64,000 nucleotides of DNA, taken from assembly GCA_030656215.1 (NCBI GenBank), contig JAUSOD010000091.1, positions 230,356 to 294,355 of the forward strand. The letters are read 5' to 3'. A program made the translations under genes and the position numbers. This document shows, in pieces, positions 27,211 through 37,725 of the stretch; the stretch's first letter is position 1; each line of letters begins with the position of its first letter. Source of the DNA: Azoarcus sp. Lineage in GTDB: Bacteria > Pseudomonadota > Gammaproteobacteria > Burkholderiales > Rhodocyclaceae. The notes below the pieces were generated by a model. The model made no database searches, was not told the origin of the DNA, and was given only the letters and a program-made list of their open reading frames with translations.

Positions 27211-27222
27211 CAGGAGCAGTAC

Positions 27223-28389
<1,167 letters not shown>

Positions 28390-28395
28390 CCCGAG

Positions 28396-28425
28396 CCGGG
28401 GTGCAGGCACTCGACTGCACCCCGG
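28396..28425 (+). terminator. Hairpin after metK
   Basis: CCGGGGTGCAG pairs perfectly with CTGCACCCCGG across an 8-nt loop, starting 6 nt after the metK stop. The following bases (CATTTCA) are only weakly T-rich, so termination would be by hairpin strength or Rho. Confidence 0.65.
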
Positions 28426-28524
28426 CATTTCACCGGGCATCCACCACGAACACCGGGAACCAGGCAGGCCAAACCCGCTCTTAGAACCTAAATCCGCACT
28501 TCACCTTTCATTGCCACCCACCTC

Positions 28525-29607
28525 ATGCTCCAGCAAGCCCTGTTGTTCGCCCTTGGTCTGATCACGCTTGTCATCGGCGCCGAGGGTCTGGTCCGCGGCG
28601 CATCGCGCCTTGCGGTTTCTTTCGGCATCTCGCCACTGGTGGTGGGCCTCACCGTGGTGGCCTTCGGCACCAGCGCGCCCGAGATGGCGGTTTCGGTTGG
28701 ATCGGCACTCGGCGGTACGCCGGACATCGCGATTGGTAATGTCGTGGGCAGCAATATCGCCAACGTTCTGCTGATACTGGGCATTGCGGCGATCATTGCC
28801 CCGCTGCTGGTTGCCGAGCAGATCATCCGCCAGGAAATCCCGATCATGATCGGCGCCACGGTGCTGCTGTTGGTGATGGCGCTTGATGGGTCGATCAACC
28901 GCCTCGAGGCCGCTGTACTGGTCGGATTGGTGATTGCCTACACCGTGTTTCTGGTGCTGCAGTCGCGGCGCGCATCGAAAGCCATCGAGGACGATTTCGC
29001 CAGTGATATTCCCACCTCGAACTGGGACCGTCACTGGTCCGTGCAGGTCCTTCTGGTGATCGTGGGTCTCGGCCTGCTGGTGCTTGGGGCCGACTGGCTG
29101 GTAAGTTCGGCCGTCTCCTTCGCCCGCGCCTTCGGTGTCAGCGACCTGGTGATCGGCCTCACCGTGGTGGCGGTGGGCACCTCGATGCCGGAGATTGCGA
29201 CGTCCATCATTGCCGCATTGCGCGGGCAGCGCGACATTGCGGTGGGCAATGTGGTGGGCAGCAATGTGTTCAACATCTGTGCCGTGCTCGGCGTGACCGG
29301 CCTGATCGCACCAGGTGGATTGCCAGTATCGGAGGCTGCACGCAATTTCGATCTGTGGGTGATGCTGGCCGTGGCTTTTGCGTGCCTGCCGATCCTGATC
29401 ACGGGCCGCGAAATAGCGCGCTGGGAAGGTGGCGTCTTTCTGGGCTACTACGCCGCCTACACGGCGTGGCTGGTGCTGGCTGCGCAGCAGCATGCCAGCA
29501 TGCAGGCCTTCTCCGGTGTGATGCTCGGCTATGTGATGCCACTGACCGTGATCACCCTGGTGGTCAGCATCGTCCGTCACAACGGACAAAACACCTCGAA
29601 TCAGTAG
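28525..29607 (+). CDS. Calcium/sodium antiporter (YrbG-type)
   Basis: A 360-residue inner-membrane exchanger with about ten membrane spans. The two alpha-repeats that line the ion path are clear: VVAFGTSAPEMAVSVGSALG (near residue 45) and VVAVGTSMPEIATSIIAALR (near residue 215), in inverted topology. Each has the conserved Glu and the following GNVVGSN motif (IGNVVGSNIANVLLI and VGNVVGSNVFNICAV). It should export Ca2+ or another cation against Na+ or H+. It lies between metK and the ahcY riboswitch, on the same strand, but the ahcY promoter directly follows it, so it is probably not part of that operon. Confidence 0.92.
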   Translation: MLQQALLFALGLITLVIGAEGLVRGASRLAVSFGISPLVVGLTVVAFGTSAPEMAVSVGSALGGTPDIAIGNVVGSNIANVLLILGIAAIIAPLLVAEQIIRQEIPIMIGATVLLLVMALDGSINRLEAAVLVGLVIAYTVFLVLQSRRASKAIEDDFASDIPTSNWDRHWSVQVLLVIVGLGLLVLGADWLVSSAVSFARAFGVSDLVIGLTVVAVGTSMPEIATSIIAALRGQRDIAVGNVVGSNVFNICAVLGVTGLIAPGGLPVSEAARNFDLWVMLAVAFACLPILITGREIARWEGGVFLGYYAAYTAWLVLAAQQHASMQAFSGVMLGYVMPLTVITLVVSIVRHNGQNTSNQ

Positions 29608-29636
29608 CAGGCATTTCGCAACCGGCTCTGCCCGGC

Positions 29637-29642
29637 TATAAT
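29637..29642 (+). promoter_or_regulatory. -10 element of the ahcY promoter
   Basis: A TATAAT box lies 10 nt upstream of the first conserved base of the riboswitch, so transcription starts at or just before the aptamer. A -35 element is weak (TTTCGC at 29614-29619, 17-nt spacer). Confidence 0.65.
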
Positions 29643-29652
29643 TCGACTTCTT

Positions 29653-29747
29653 CCGAGGAGCGCTGCGAGGCGTTGGCTGCGTAACTGCCGCCAATCCCCA
29701 GGCTCGGAACCCGTCCTCACAGGGCGGGCGTTTTAACGGCGCTCACC
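29653..29747 (+). ncRNA. S-adenosylhomocysteine (SAH) riboswitch
   Basis: The segment holds the conserved SAH aptamer blocks in order: CCGAGGAGCGCTGCGA at 29653, CCAGGCTCGG at 29698-29707 (pairing with CCGAGG to form P1), and AACGGCGCTCACC at 29735-29747 (forming the pseudoknot with GAGCGCTGC-side bases). This class turns on methyl-cycle genes when SAH accumulates. Downstream, at 29787-29804, lies GGGTGAGC...CGCCGT, which can pair with the last aptamer strand ACGGCGCTCACCC over 13 base pairs with a small bulge. That is a likely expression platform. The gene 92 nt downstream is ahcY, the usual target. Confidence 0.93.
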
Positions 29748-29838
29748 CTGGTTGTTACTCTCAAACCCTGCCGGGTTCGGGATGATGGGTGAGCTCAGCG
29801 CCGTCCTCGTTCCTCCCGGCCATAGCACGGAGCTTCAC

Positions 29839-31260
<1,422 letters not shown>

Positions 31261-31273
31261 TCGGACCGGTACC

Positions 31274-31305
31274 CGCTCGGCCGCCTCCTCCTTGGCGGCC
31301 GAGCG
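31274..31305 (+). repeat. GC-rich hairpin between ahcY and the GNAT gene
   Basis: CGCTCGGCCGCC pairs over 12 bp with GGCGGCCGAGCG across an 8-nt loop, 13 nt after the ahcY stop. It has no T-run. It may be a partial terminator or a stability element that lowers expression of the downstream genes relative to ahcY. Confidence 0.6.
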
Positions 31306-31331
31306 GCTCCGGAAGCAAAAGGGGGCCCTGT

Positions 31332-31994
31332 GTGACTGACATTAAAATTAAAGTACGCAATACCCGCCCGGAAGACATCCCCGAACTGATCGCCCTGCAG
31401 GCGCGCGTCTATCCTGGCATACCGCCCTGGAGCCGGCGCAAGCTGCGCGAACAACTCGAGGTCTTCCCCCAGGGGCAGATCGTGGCCGAAGGTGAAAACG
31501 GTCTGGTTGGCTGTGCCAGTTCGCTCATCGTGCTGTGGGACGACTGGTCCGAATCGCACAGTTGGAAAGAGATCACCGGCGCCGGCACCTTCGACAACCA
31601 CAACCCGCTGGGCCGTACGCTGTATGGTGCGGAAGTGTTCGTCGACCCCAACCTGCAGGGCCAGGGTATCGGGCATTTTTTGTATGAAGGCCGACGCAAG
31701 TTGTGCCGCGCAATGAACCTCAAACGCATCATCGCCTGCGGACGGCTACCGGGCTACCGCGCCTACGCCCACGACATGAGCGCCGAGTTCTATGCGCAGA
31801 AAGTGGTGTGGGGCGATCTGGTCGACCCGGTGCTCAGTTTCCAGATCAAGGAAGGCTTCAGCTACTGTGGAGTGATTGAAAACTACATCCCCGAGGATCT
31901 CGACTCACACGGTTACGCCTCGCTCATCGTCTGGCTCAACCCCGAATACCATCCCGAACGTCCCGTCACCATCCCGGAGCACATAGCGCTATGA
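31332..31994 (+). CDS. GNAT-family N-acetyltransferase
   Basis: A 220-residue GNAT protein. The acetyl-CoA-binding motif A is VFVDPNLQGQGIGHFLYEGR near residue 105, preceded by GAEV and followed by a helix. The N-terminal strand VRNTRPEDIPELIALQARVY is typical. In many bacteria this type of GNAT domain is fused to a nitrilase-family domain. Here the two are separate genes with a 4-nt overlap (ATGA), so they probably form a functional pair. The start is GTG at 31332, with AGGGGG just upstream. Its substrate is unknown; its place in a SAH-riboswitch operon hints at a link to methyl-cycle metabolites. Confidence 0.82.
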   Translation: MTDIKIKVRNTRPEDIPELIALQARVYPGIPPWSRRKLREQLEVFPQGQIVAEGENGLVGCASSLIVLWDDWSESHSWKEITGAGTFDNHNPLGRTLYGAEVFVDPNLQGQGIGHFLYEGRRKLCRAMNLKRIIACGRLPGYRAYAHDMSAEFYAQKVVWGDLVDPVLSFQIKEGFSYCGVIENYIPEDLDSHGYASLIVWLNPEYHPERPVTIPEHIAL

Positions 31995-32866
31995 TCGTCC
32001 GAATTGCTGCCGTTCAGTACCTGTTGCGCCCGATCCACGACTGGTCGGGTTTCGAGAATCAGGTCCGTTTCATCATGAAGGCAGCCGGCGACTACAAACC
32101 GCAGTTCGTGCTGCTGCCCGAGATCTTCACCACCCAGCTCCTGTCGTTCATGGACACCAGCGACGTCAGCGCTGCCGTACGCAACATGCACGACTACACC
32201 AAGCGCTACAAGGACCTGATGCAGGAGCTTGCCGCACAGTGGGACGTACACCTGATCGGTGGCACTCATCCGACTGTGCGTGAAGACGGGAAGCTGCTCA
32301 ACACCGCCTATTACTTTGCCCCGGATGGACAGATCTTCGAACAGGACAAGATCCACCGCACGCGCTGGGAGCGCGAAAAGTGGAATACCGACGCCGGCGA
32401 TCAGCTGCGTCTGTTCGAGACCCCGTTCGGCAAGATCGCCATCCTGATCTGCTACGACATCGAATTCCCCGAACTCGCGCGCATGGTGTGCGAGGCCGGC
32501 GCCGACATCCTGTTTGTGCCTTCGTGCACCGACGACCGCCAGGGTTTCCTGCGGGTGCGTTACTGCTGCCATGCGCGCGCGATCGAGAACCAGGTATTCG
32601 TGGCGATGACCAGCACGGTCGGCAACCTGCCGGTGGAAGGCCTCGGCCTGCACTACGGCCAGGCGAGCATCATCACGCCCTCGGACTTCTCCTTTGCCCG
32701 TGACGGCATCGCCGCCGAAGGCACGCCCAATATCGAACAGATCGTCGTTGCCGACGTGGATCTGAAGGATCTCGAGAGCAACCGCCTCAGCGGCACCACC
32801 ATTCCCCTCTACGACAAGCGCAAGGATGTGTACGAGCACCCGGTCGAAGTCGTGAAGGTGGGCTGA
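31991..32866 (+). CDS. Carbon-nitrogen hydrolase (nitrilase superfamily)
   Basis: A 291-residue amidase-fold protein. The catalytic triad is visible: Glu in VLLPEIFTTQ near residue 44, Lys in EQDKIHRTRWER near residue 120, and Cys in ILICYDIEFPELAR near residue 155. Such enzymes hydrolyse amides or nitriles; some repair damaged metabolites such as deaminated glutathione or keto-amides. It overlaps the GNAT gene by 4 nt; the two correspond to the domains of a known bifunctional GNAT/C-N hydrolase type of protein. The substrate cannot be told from sequence. It is followed 20 nt later by tlyA. Confidence 0.88.
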   Translation: MIVRIAAVQYLLRPIHDWSGFENQVRFIMKAAGDYKPQFVLLPEIFTTQLLSFMDTSDVSAAVRNMHDYTKRYKDLMQELAAQWDVHLIGGTHPTVREDGKLLNTAYYFAPDGQIFEQDKIHRTRWEREKWNTDAGDQLRLFETPFGKIAILICYDIEFPELARMVCEAGADILFVPSCTDDRQGFLRVRYCCHARAIENQVFVAMTSTVGNLPVEGLGLHYGQASIITPSDFSFARDGIAAEGTPNIEQIVVADVDLKDLESNRLSGTTIPLYDKRKDVYEHPVEVVKVG

Positions 32867-32886
32867 AACCGCTCGGGAAAACACGT

Positions 32887-33738
32887 GTGAAGTCCTTCCA
32901 TCGCCGCAGCTCACGCCCCGCAACCGAACCCATTGTGCATACCGTGTCGCCCGTCGAGCGCCATGGTCTGCTGCGGGCGGACAGCCTGCTGGTGGATCAG
33001 GGGCTGGCGCCATCGCGCACCGCCGCCCGGGTGCTGATCGAGGCCGGACGCGTCAGCTGGGCTGGTGGACCGATCACCAAGCCGGCGCAGACCCTGGCCG
33101 CTTCGGTGCCGTTGAGCGTGAGCGCCGACGATGAAGCCGATCGCTTTGTGTCGCGCGGCGGATTCAAGCTCGCCGGGGCATTGCGCGCCAGCGCCATCTC
33201 GGTGAGCGGGCGGGTCGCCCTCGACGTCGGCCAGTCCACCGGCGGCTTCACCGACTGCCTGCTGCAGGCGGGCGCATCCCGGGTGATCGGGGTAGAGGTC
33301 GGCCACGGCCAGATCCACCCACGCCTGGCGGCAGATCCGCGCTGCGTGAGCCTCGAGGGCATCAACGCGCGATACCTCGTCGCAGCCGACCTGGGCGAAC
33401 ACTTTCCGCCCGCTGGCTTCGACCTGATCGTGTGCGACGCAAGCTTCATCTCGCTGACCCTGCTGTTGCCGCAGTGGTCCGCCCTGCTCGCCAAAGATGG
33501 TGACGTTCCTGGCGGTGACATTCTCGCGCTGGTCAAACCACAATTCGAAGTTGGCGCCAAAGGGCTGTCCAAAGGCGGTATCGTGCGCGACGCCGCGCTT
33601 TATGCTGTGGTGGAAGCCAGGCTTCGGGACTCCGCTGCGGCCTGCAGGCTGAAGGTGCAAGGCTGGTTCGATTCACCGATCACCGGCACCGACGGCAACC
33701 GCGAATTTTTTATCTGGATGCAACATGAACACGACTGA
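32887..33738 (+). CDS. tlyA: TlyA-family rRNA methyltransferase/hemolysin
   Basis: A 283-residue protein with an N-terminal S4 RNA-binding domain (RADSLLVDQGLAPSRTAARV, then LIEAGRVSWAGG) and an FtsJ-like Rossmann methyltransferase domain. The SAM motif is ALDVGQSTGGFTDCLLQAGA, and the catalytic Lys-Asp-Lys-Glu set includes KPQFEVG. TlyA makes 2'-O-methyl cytidines in 16S and/or 23S rRNA. The start is uncertain: GTG at 32887 is used, but GTG at 32935 or later starts would remove a non-conserved leader. Its 3' end overlaps metF by 14 nt. A SAM-using enzyme in a SAH-controlled operon makes metabolic sense. Confidence 0.88.
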   Translation: MKSFHRRSSRPATEPIVHTVSPVERHGLLRADSLLVDQGLAPSRTAARVLIEAGRVSWAGGPITKPAQTLAASVPLSVSADDEADRFVSRGGFKLAGALRASAISVSGRVALDVGQSTGGFTDCLLQAGASRVIGVEVGHGQIHPRLAADPRCVSLEGINARYLVAADLGEHFPPAGFDLIVCDASFISLTLLLPQWSALLAKDGDVPGGDILALVKPQFEVGAKGLSKGGIVRDAALYAVVEARLRDSAAACRLKVQGWFDSPITGTDGNREFFIWMQHEHD

Positions 33739-34558
33739 ACTCTCGATCGAATTCTTCCCGCCACAAACCGCGGAAGGCGCAGAGAAACTGCGCACGGTCC
33801 ACGCACGGCTGGCCGAACTGAAGCCTGCGTTTTTTTCCGTCACTTACGGTGCGGGCGGATCGACCCGCGAACGCACCTTTGCCACGGTCAAGGAAATTGC
33901 CGCCAGCGGCAGCGAGGCCGCGCCGCACCTGTCGTGCATCGGTTCCACCCGCGACAGCATTCGCGCGATTTTGCAGGAATACGCCGACGCCGGCATCCGC
34001 CGCATCGTGGCCCTGCGCGGCGATCTGCCGTCGGGCGTGGGCGATGCGGGCGAGTTCCGCTATGCCAACGAACTGGTCGAGTTCATTCGCAATGAGACGG
34101 GCAAGCGCTTCCGCATTGAGGTCGCCGCCTATCCCGAGTGGCACCCGCAGGCCCGATGCCCGCAGGACGACCTGCTCGCCTTCAAGCGCAAGGCCGACGC
34201 CGGCGCCGACTCGGCGATCACCCAGTACTTCTACAATATCGATGCGTATCTGCACTTCGTGGACTCTGCACGGGCCATGGGCGTCACCATCCCGATCGTG
34301 CCGGGCATCATGCCGATCGCCAGCTTCTCCAAGCTCGCCCGCTTCTCGGATGCCTGCGGCACCGAGCTGCCGCGCTGGATGCGCAAGAAATTCGAGGCCT
34401 ACGGCGACGATGCGGAATCGATTCGCGCCTTCGGCCTGGACGTGGTCACCTCGCTGTGCGAAAAGCTGCTGGCAACGGGCGTACCCGGCCTGCACTTCTA
34501 CAGCATGAACCAGGCCGGGCTGACCACCGAGATCTGCAAGCGGCTGAAGCTGGCCTGA
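33725..34558 (+). CDS. metF: 5,10-methylenetetrahydrofolate reductase
   Basis: Reduces methylene-THF to 5-methyl-THF, the methyl donor for methionine synthesis. The 277-residue TIM-barrel flavoprotein starts LSIEFFPPQTAEGAEKL, with the catalytic Glu in EFFPP. FVSVTYGAGGSTRERT (here FFSVTYG) is the family block near residue 40. GDLPSG and ITQYFYNIDAYLHFV hold the FAD and folate contacts, and GLHFYSMNQAGLT ends the barrel. It overlaps tlyA by 14 nt and is the last gene of the riboswitch operon, so SAH probably regulates it too. This agrees with known SAH-riboswitch targets. Confidence 0.97.
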   Translation: MNTTELSIEFFPPQTAEGAEKLRTVHARLAELKPAFFSVTYGAGGSTRERTFATVKEIAASGSEAAPHLSCIGSTRDSIRAILQEYADAGIRRIVALRGDLPSGVGDAGEFRYANELVEFIRNETGKRFRIEVAAYPEWHPQARCPQDDLLAFKRKADAGADSAITQYFYNIDAYLHFVDSARAMGVTIPIVPGIMPIASFSKLARFSDACGTELPRWMRKKFEAYGDDAESIRAFGLDVVTSLCEKLLATGVPGLHFYSMNQAGLTTEICKRLKLA

Positions 34559-34599
34559 GGCGGGCCCGACTGTAGACTGATGCCCCCGTCCGACACGCG

Positions 34600-34636
34600 G
34601 TGCAAGTCTGCCCCATACACGTGGGCAGACTTGCAC
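34600..34636. terminator. Perfect 14-bp inverted repeat between convergent metF and EamA genes
   Basis: GTGCAAGTCTGCCC and GGGCAGACTTGCAC pair perfectly across a 9-nt loop (CATACACGT). It lies midway in the 95-nt gap between two convergent genes, as a bidirectional terminator would, but neither side has a T-run. Confidence 0.6.
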
Positions 34637-34653
34637 GCGCTATTTGCGAAGGC

Positions 34654-35556
34654 TCACTGCCTTGCCTGCGGACGCGCCATCACCAGCACCCCCGCGATCA
34701 CCATCGCGGTGCCCGCCATCTGCGCCACTCCGATCGCCTCATCGAGCATCACCCAGCCGAGAAACAAGGTAATCACCGGCCCCAGCGTACCCGTAAGCGA
34801 CACCGGCCCGGCTCCAAGCCGCCGGATCGCCTCCGACACCAGCCACACCGGTGCCACCGTGCTGAAGAGGGCCATCGCAAGCGACAGGCCATACACCGGC
34901 CACGGCTGGATCAGCGCCTCGAGCGGACGCATCAACCCGAACTGCGCGAGGCTGAAAGCGCACGCAAACGACGAGGCGAAGGCGGTCACCCGGCCCGACC
35001 CCAGACGGCCGACCACCTGACCGTTTCCCATCAGATAGAGCGCGTAACTCACCGCACTGCCAAACACCAGCAAGCAGCCGATCACCACATCGGCGGTCTC
35101 GCCCGCGATCTTCAGGTCATGCCCCACCGCAAGCCCGATACCGAGGTAGGACAGCGCCAGCGCACCCAGCATCCGTCGTGAAATCGGTTTACCGAGAAAG
35201 ATGGCCGACACGACAATGACGATGGTCGGGTAGAGAAACAGGATCAGGCGCTCGAGGGCCGCCGAGATATAGGCCAGGCCGAGAAAGTCGAGGTAGCTCG
35301 CGAGGTAATAGCCAAACAGGCCCAAGCCCGCCATCCACCACCAGTCGCGACCCGACAGCGGAAGCGCGGCGGAGCGCGTCGCCAGCAAGCCCATCACCAG
35401 GAAGAAGGGCAAGGAAAACGCCATGCGCAGTGCAAGCAGCGTTTCCGCGTCGACACCATGACGGTAGGCCAGCTTCACCAGGATCGCCTTGAACGAAAAG
35501 CCCACCGCGCCACACACGGCAAACACCAACCCGACGCCAGCCGACGGCTGCTTCAT
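34654..35556 (-). CDS. EamA/DMT-family transporter
   Basis: A 300-residue inner-membrane protein with ten predicted spans in two EamA repeats (GLVFAVCGAVGFSFKAILVK at the start of the first, LLVFGSAVSYALYLMGNGQV at the start of the second). The second repeat ends GTLGPVITLFLGWVMLDEAI, the usual C-terminal signature. Such proteins export amino acids or related metabolites; the substrate is unknown. The ATG at 35556 has AAGGAG eight bases upstream; the frame continues to 35667 without family similarity. It is convergent with metF and divergent from the DUF1631 gene. Confidence 0.87.
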   Translation of the reverse strand: MKQPSAGVGLVFAVCGAVGFSFKAILVKLAYRHGVDAETLLALRMAFSLPFFLVMGLLATRSAALPLSGRDWWWMAGLGLFGYYLASYLDFLGLAYISAALERLILFLYPTIVIVVSAIFLGKPISRRMLGALALSYLGIGLAVGHDLKIAGETADVVIGCLLVFGSAVSYALYLMGNGQVVGRLGSGRVTAFASSFACAFSLAQFGLMRPLEALIQPWPVYGLSLAMALFSTVAPVWLVSEAIRRLGAGPVSLTGTLGPVITLFLGWVMLDEAIGVAQMAGTAMVIAGVLVMARPQARQ

Positions 35557-35731
35557 TACCTGCGCTCCTTTCTGCGAGGCCGAATTAAGCCAGTTCAGCG
35601 CCAAATGCACAATCGGCGGGCGGCTTCCCCACCAGCGAAAGCCGCCCGGCGGTCGGCACCCCTGCACTACCCATGACGGGCAGCCCGGTCTGCCCTACAC
35701 TACGCCGACTTCAACCATCACCATCGGTGCC

Positions 35732-37699
35732 ATGTCGTCATCGCAGCTGTCCCCGGGCGCGACCCTGATCCAGGCACTTCGCTCCGCCTTCCTTGTTGAG
35801 TTGGAGAATATCGTCCGCACCCTCGGCCACGACCGGACGGGCGTGGTGGAAGCCGTGCGTGAGGCCGCAGGACAACAACATGACGAACTCGCCGGGCTGA
35901 GAGGCCGCATGGGCTTCGAGCAGACCAAGGCCCTCACCGCGTCGCGGATCAGCCTTGTGCATGAGGACGAGCTGACTTTCACGCTCGAGCTCGGCGACCT
36001 TGCGCGGGGGCTGCGGGAACGCTGCGGCACCGAGCTCGCCGCCTTGCATTCCGGCTATGCCAAGCTGCTCTCCGTCGCAGAGATTGGGCCGGAGCAACTG
36101 CCGATCGGACCGGAAACGGTGTGCCAGTCGCTACGCGCCCTGGCTGACGCTGCGAGCATGTCCTCCGAACAGCGGCTGCGACTGCTCGAAGATATCGCGT
36201 CGCCGCTGGCAGAAGGCTTGCGGCAGCTCTATGGACAACTGAACGCGATGCTGGTCGAGGCCGGGATCCAGGCCTATCGTCCTCCGGCGACGAGGGAGGC
36301 ATCGCCGCCCGCCTCCAGCGCGCCAGCGCCGAACCCACCACCCGCGCCACTTCAGGATCCCGCAGCAGCGCTGCAGCAACAGTTGTCCGCCCGACTACCC
36401 TCTCAATTGCCCGCCGCTTCCGGTACTGCACCGACTGCGCTCGATCCAAGCCTGGCTGCCGCCATTCTGGGCCAGGTCAGAACGTGGCTCGCTCAGAGTC
36501 GGCAAGCCCGTCAGGGCGAGGCCCACCTGTCGGGAAGCGGACTGGCGCCGCTGCTGCCCGCAGCAGTGGCCGGGGCCGTGGAGACGGTGGAGCAGATATT
36601 CAGCCTGATCGCGACCCACCCCGACCTCCCGGCCCGGATCAAGCCGATACTGGCCGAATTGCAGACCCCGATGCTGTTGCTCGTGCTCGATGATGCAGGC
36701 GCAATCGGCGAGCCCGCTCACCCGGCGCGCCAATTGATCGACGGTATCGCCAGCTTCGGCATGCGCTTGCCCGATGACCGCCGCGCTGACACCGAATACC
36801 GCGAACTTGCCGATATCGTCACCAGCCTGCAAGACGCCACCACACCGGACGAGCGCGCCTTCGCGCTTGCCCTCGAACGTCTGCAGGCGATTGCCACCCT
36901 GCACGACTCGGCCTGCCAGCAACACACCGCTCCGTTGATCGACAATGCGGCCCGCCTCGATCGACGCGAGCACGCGCTGCATGCTGCGTCGCGCGCGCTC
37001 GCGCGCATCATCGAACCCGACACTCCCAGCCCGATCCACGACTTCCTATGGACGTGGTGGGTGCAGGTGCTGGCACGCACCCTGTATCGGCTCGGCGACA
37101 AGCATCCACGCTGGCGCGAGCAGCTCAATGCGGCGCATCAGCTTGTGCTCAGCGGTCATCGAATCCACTCCCCACAGGAAAGAGCTCGCCGTATCGACCT
37201 GCTGCCGCAACTGATCGGGAGCCTGCAGGAGGGGCTCGCCGGTGTGGGTCTGGACGGCGGCGCCTGCGAGCGCGCGCTGGCGCCGTGTGTGGATCTGCAC
37301 GCGGCGATCCTGAATGGACAGCCCGTACCCGGCGCGGCGGAACAGATGGCCGACCCGCTACCCGGACTGATTGTCGACCCGACGATCAAACTGCGACTGT
37401 TCGGCATCGGCCAGGTCTTGCACGAACAGGGCAGGCACACGACCGAGCCGCTTGGCATCACGACCGACTCCCTGCTCGAAATACGCCTGCCGGACGAAAG
37501 CCTTATACGGGCGAGTGCGACCTGGATCGGCACTCACCGCCAGGTCGCACTGCTATTCAGTCATACCGATGGCAACCCACTGGCAATGAGTCTCAAGGCC
37601 TTGGCCCGCCTGGTGAGCTTGCAGCGTGCCCGCATCCTGCGCGACCGGGGAATCGTCGAGCAGGCGGCCGCGCAACTGCTGCGCAGGACCGCAGGATGA
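35732..37699 (+). CDS. DUF1631 family protein
   Basis: A 655-residue soluble protein, mostly helical and rich in Ala, Leu, Arg and Gln. It matches the DUF1631 pattern: an N-terminal region SRISLVHEDELTFTLELGDL, a Pro/Ala-rich linker around residues 175-220, and long helical repeats. A C-terminal beta-rich part (EIRLPDESLIRASATWIGTH then RQVALLFSHTDG) looks like a PilZ-type barrel. That resemblance is only by eye and would suggest c-di-GMP sensing. No catalytic motif is seen. It is convergent with the HerA-like gene (26-nt gap). The ATG at 35732 is chosen as the family start (MSSSQLSPG). Confidence 0.75.
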   Translation: MSSSQLSPGATLIQALRSAFLVELENIVRTLGHDRTGVVEAVREAAGQQHDELAGLRGRMGFEQTKALTASRISLVHEDELTFTLELGDLARGLRERCGTELAALHSGYAKLLSVAEIGPEQLPIGPETVCQSLRALADAASMSSEQRLRLLEDIASPLAEGLRQLYGQLNAMLVEAGIQAYRPPATREASPPASSAPAPNPPPAPLQDPAAALQQQLSARLPSQLPAASGTAPTALDPSLAAAILGQVRTWLAQSRQARQGEAHLSGSGLAPLLPAAVAGAVETVEQIFSLIATHPDLPARIKPILAELQTPMLLLVLDDAGAIGEPAHPARQLIDGIASFGMRLPDDRRADTEYRELADIVTSLQDATTPDERAFALALERLQAIATLHDSACQQHTAPLIDNAARLDRREHALHAASRALARIIEPDTPSPIHDFLWTWWVQVLARTLYRLGDKHPRWREQLNAAHQLVLSGHRIHSPQERARRIDLLPQLIGSLQEGLAGVGLDGGACERALAPCVDLHAAILNGQPVPGAAEQMADPLPGLIVDPTIKLRLFGIGQVLHEQGRHTTEPLGITTDSLLEIRLPDESLIRASATWIGTHRQVALLFSHTDGNPLAMSLKALARLVSLQRARILRDRGIVEQAAAQLLRRTAG

Positions 37700-37725
37700 T
37701 TTCCAGCGGCTGGTAAGTCCGTTCT

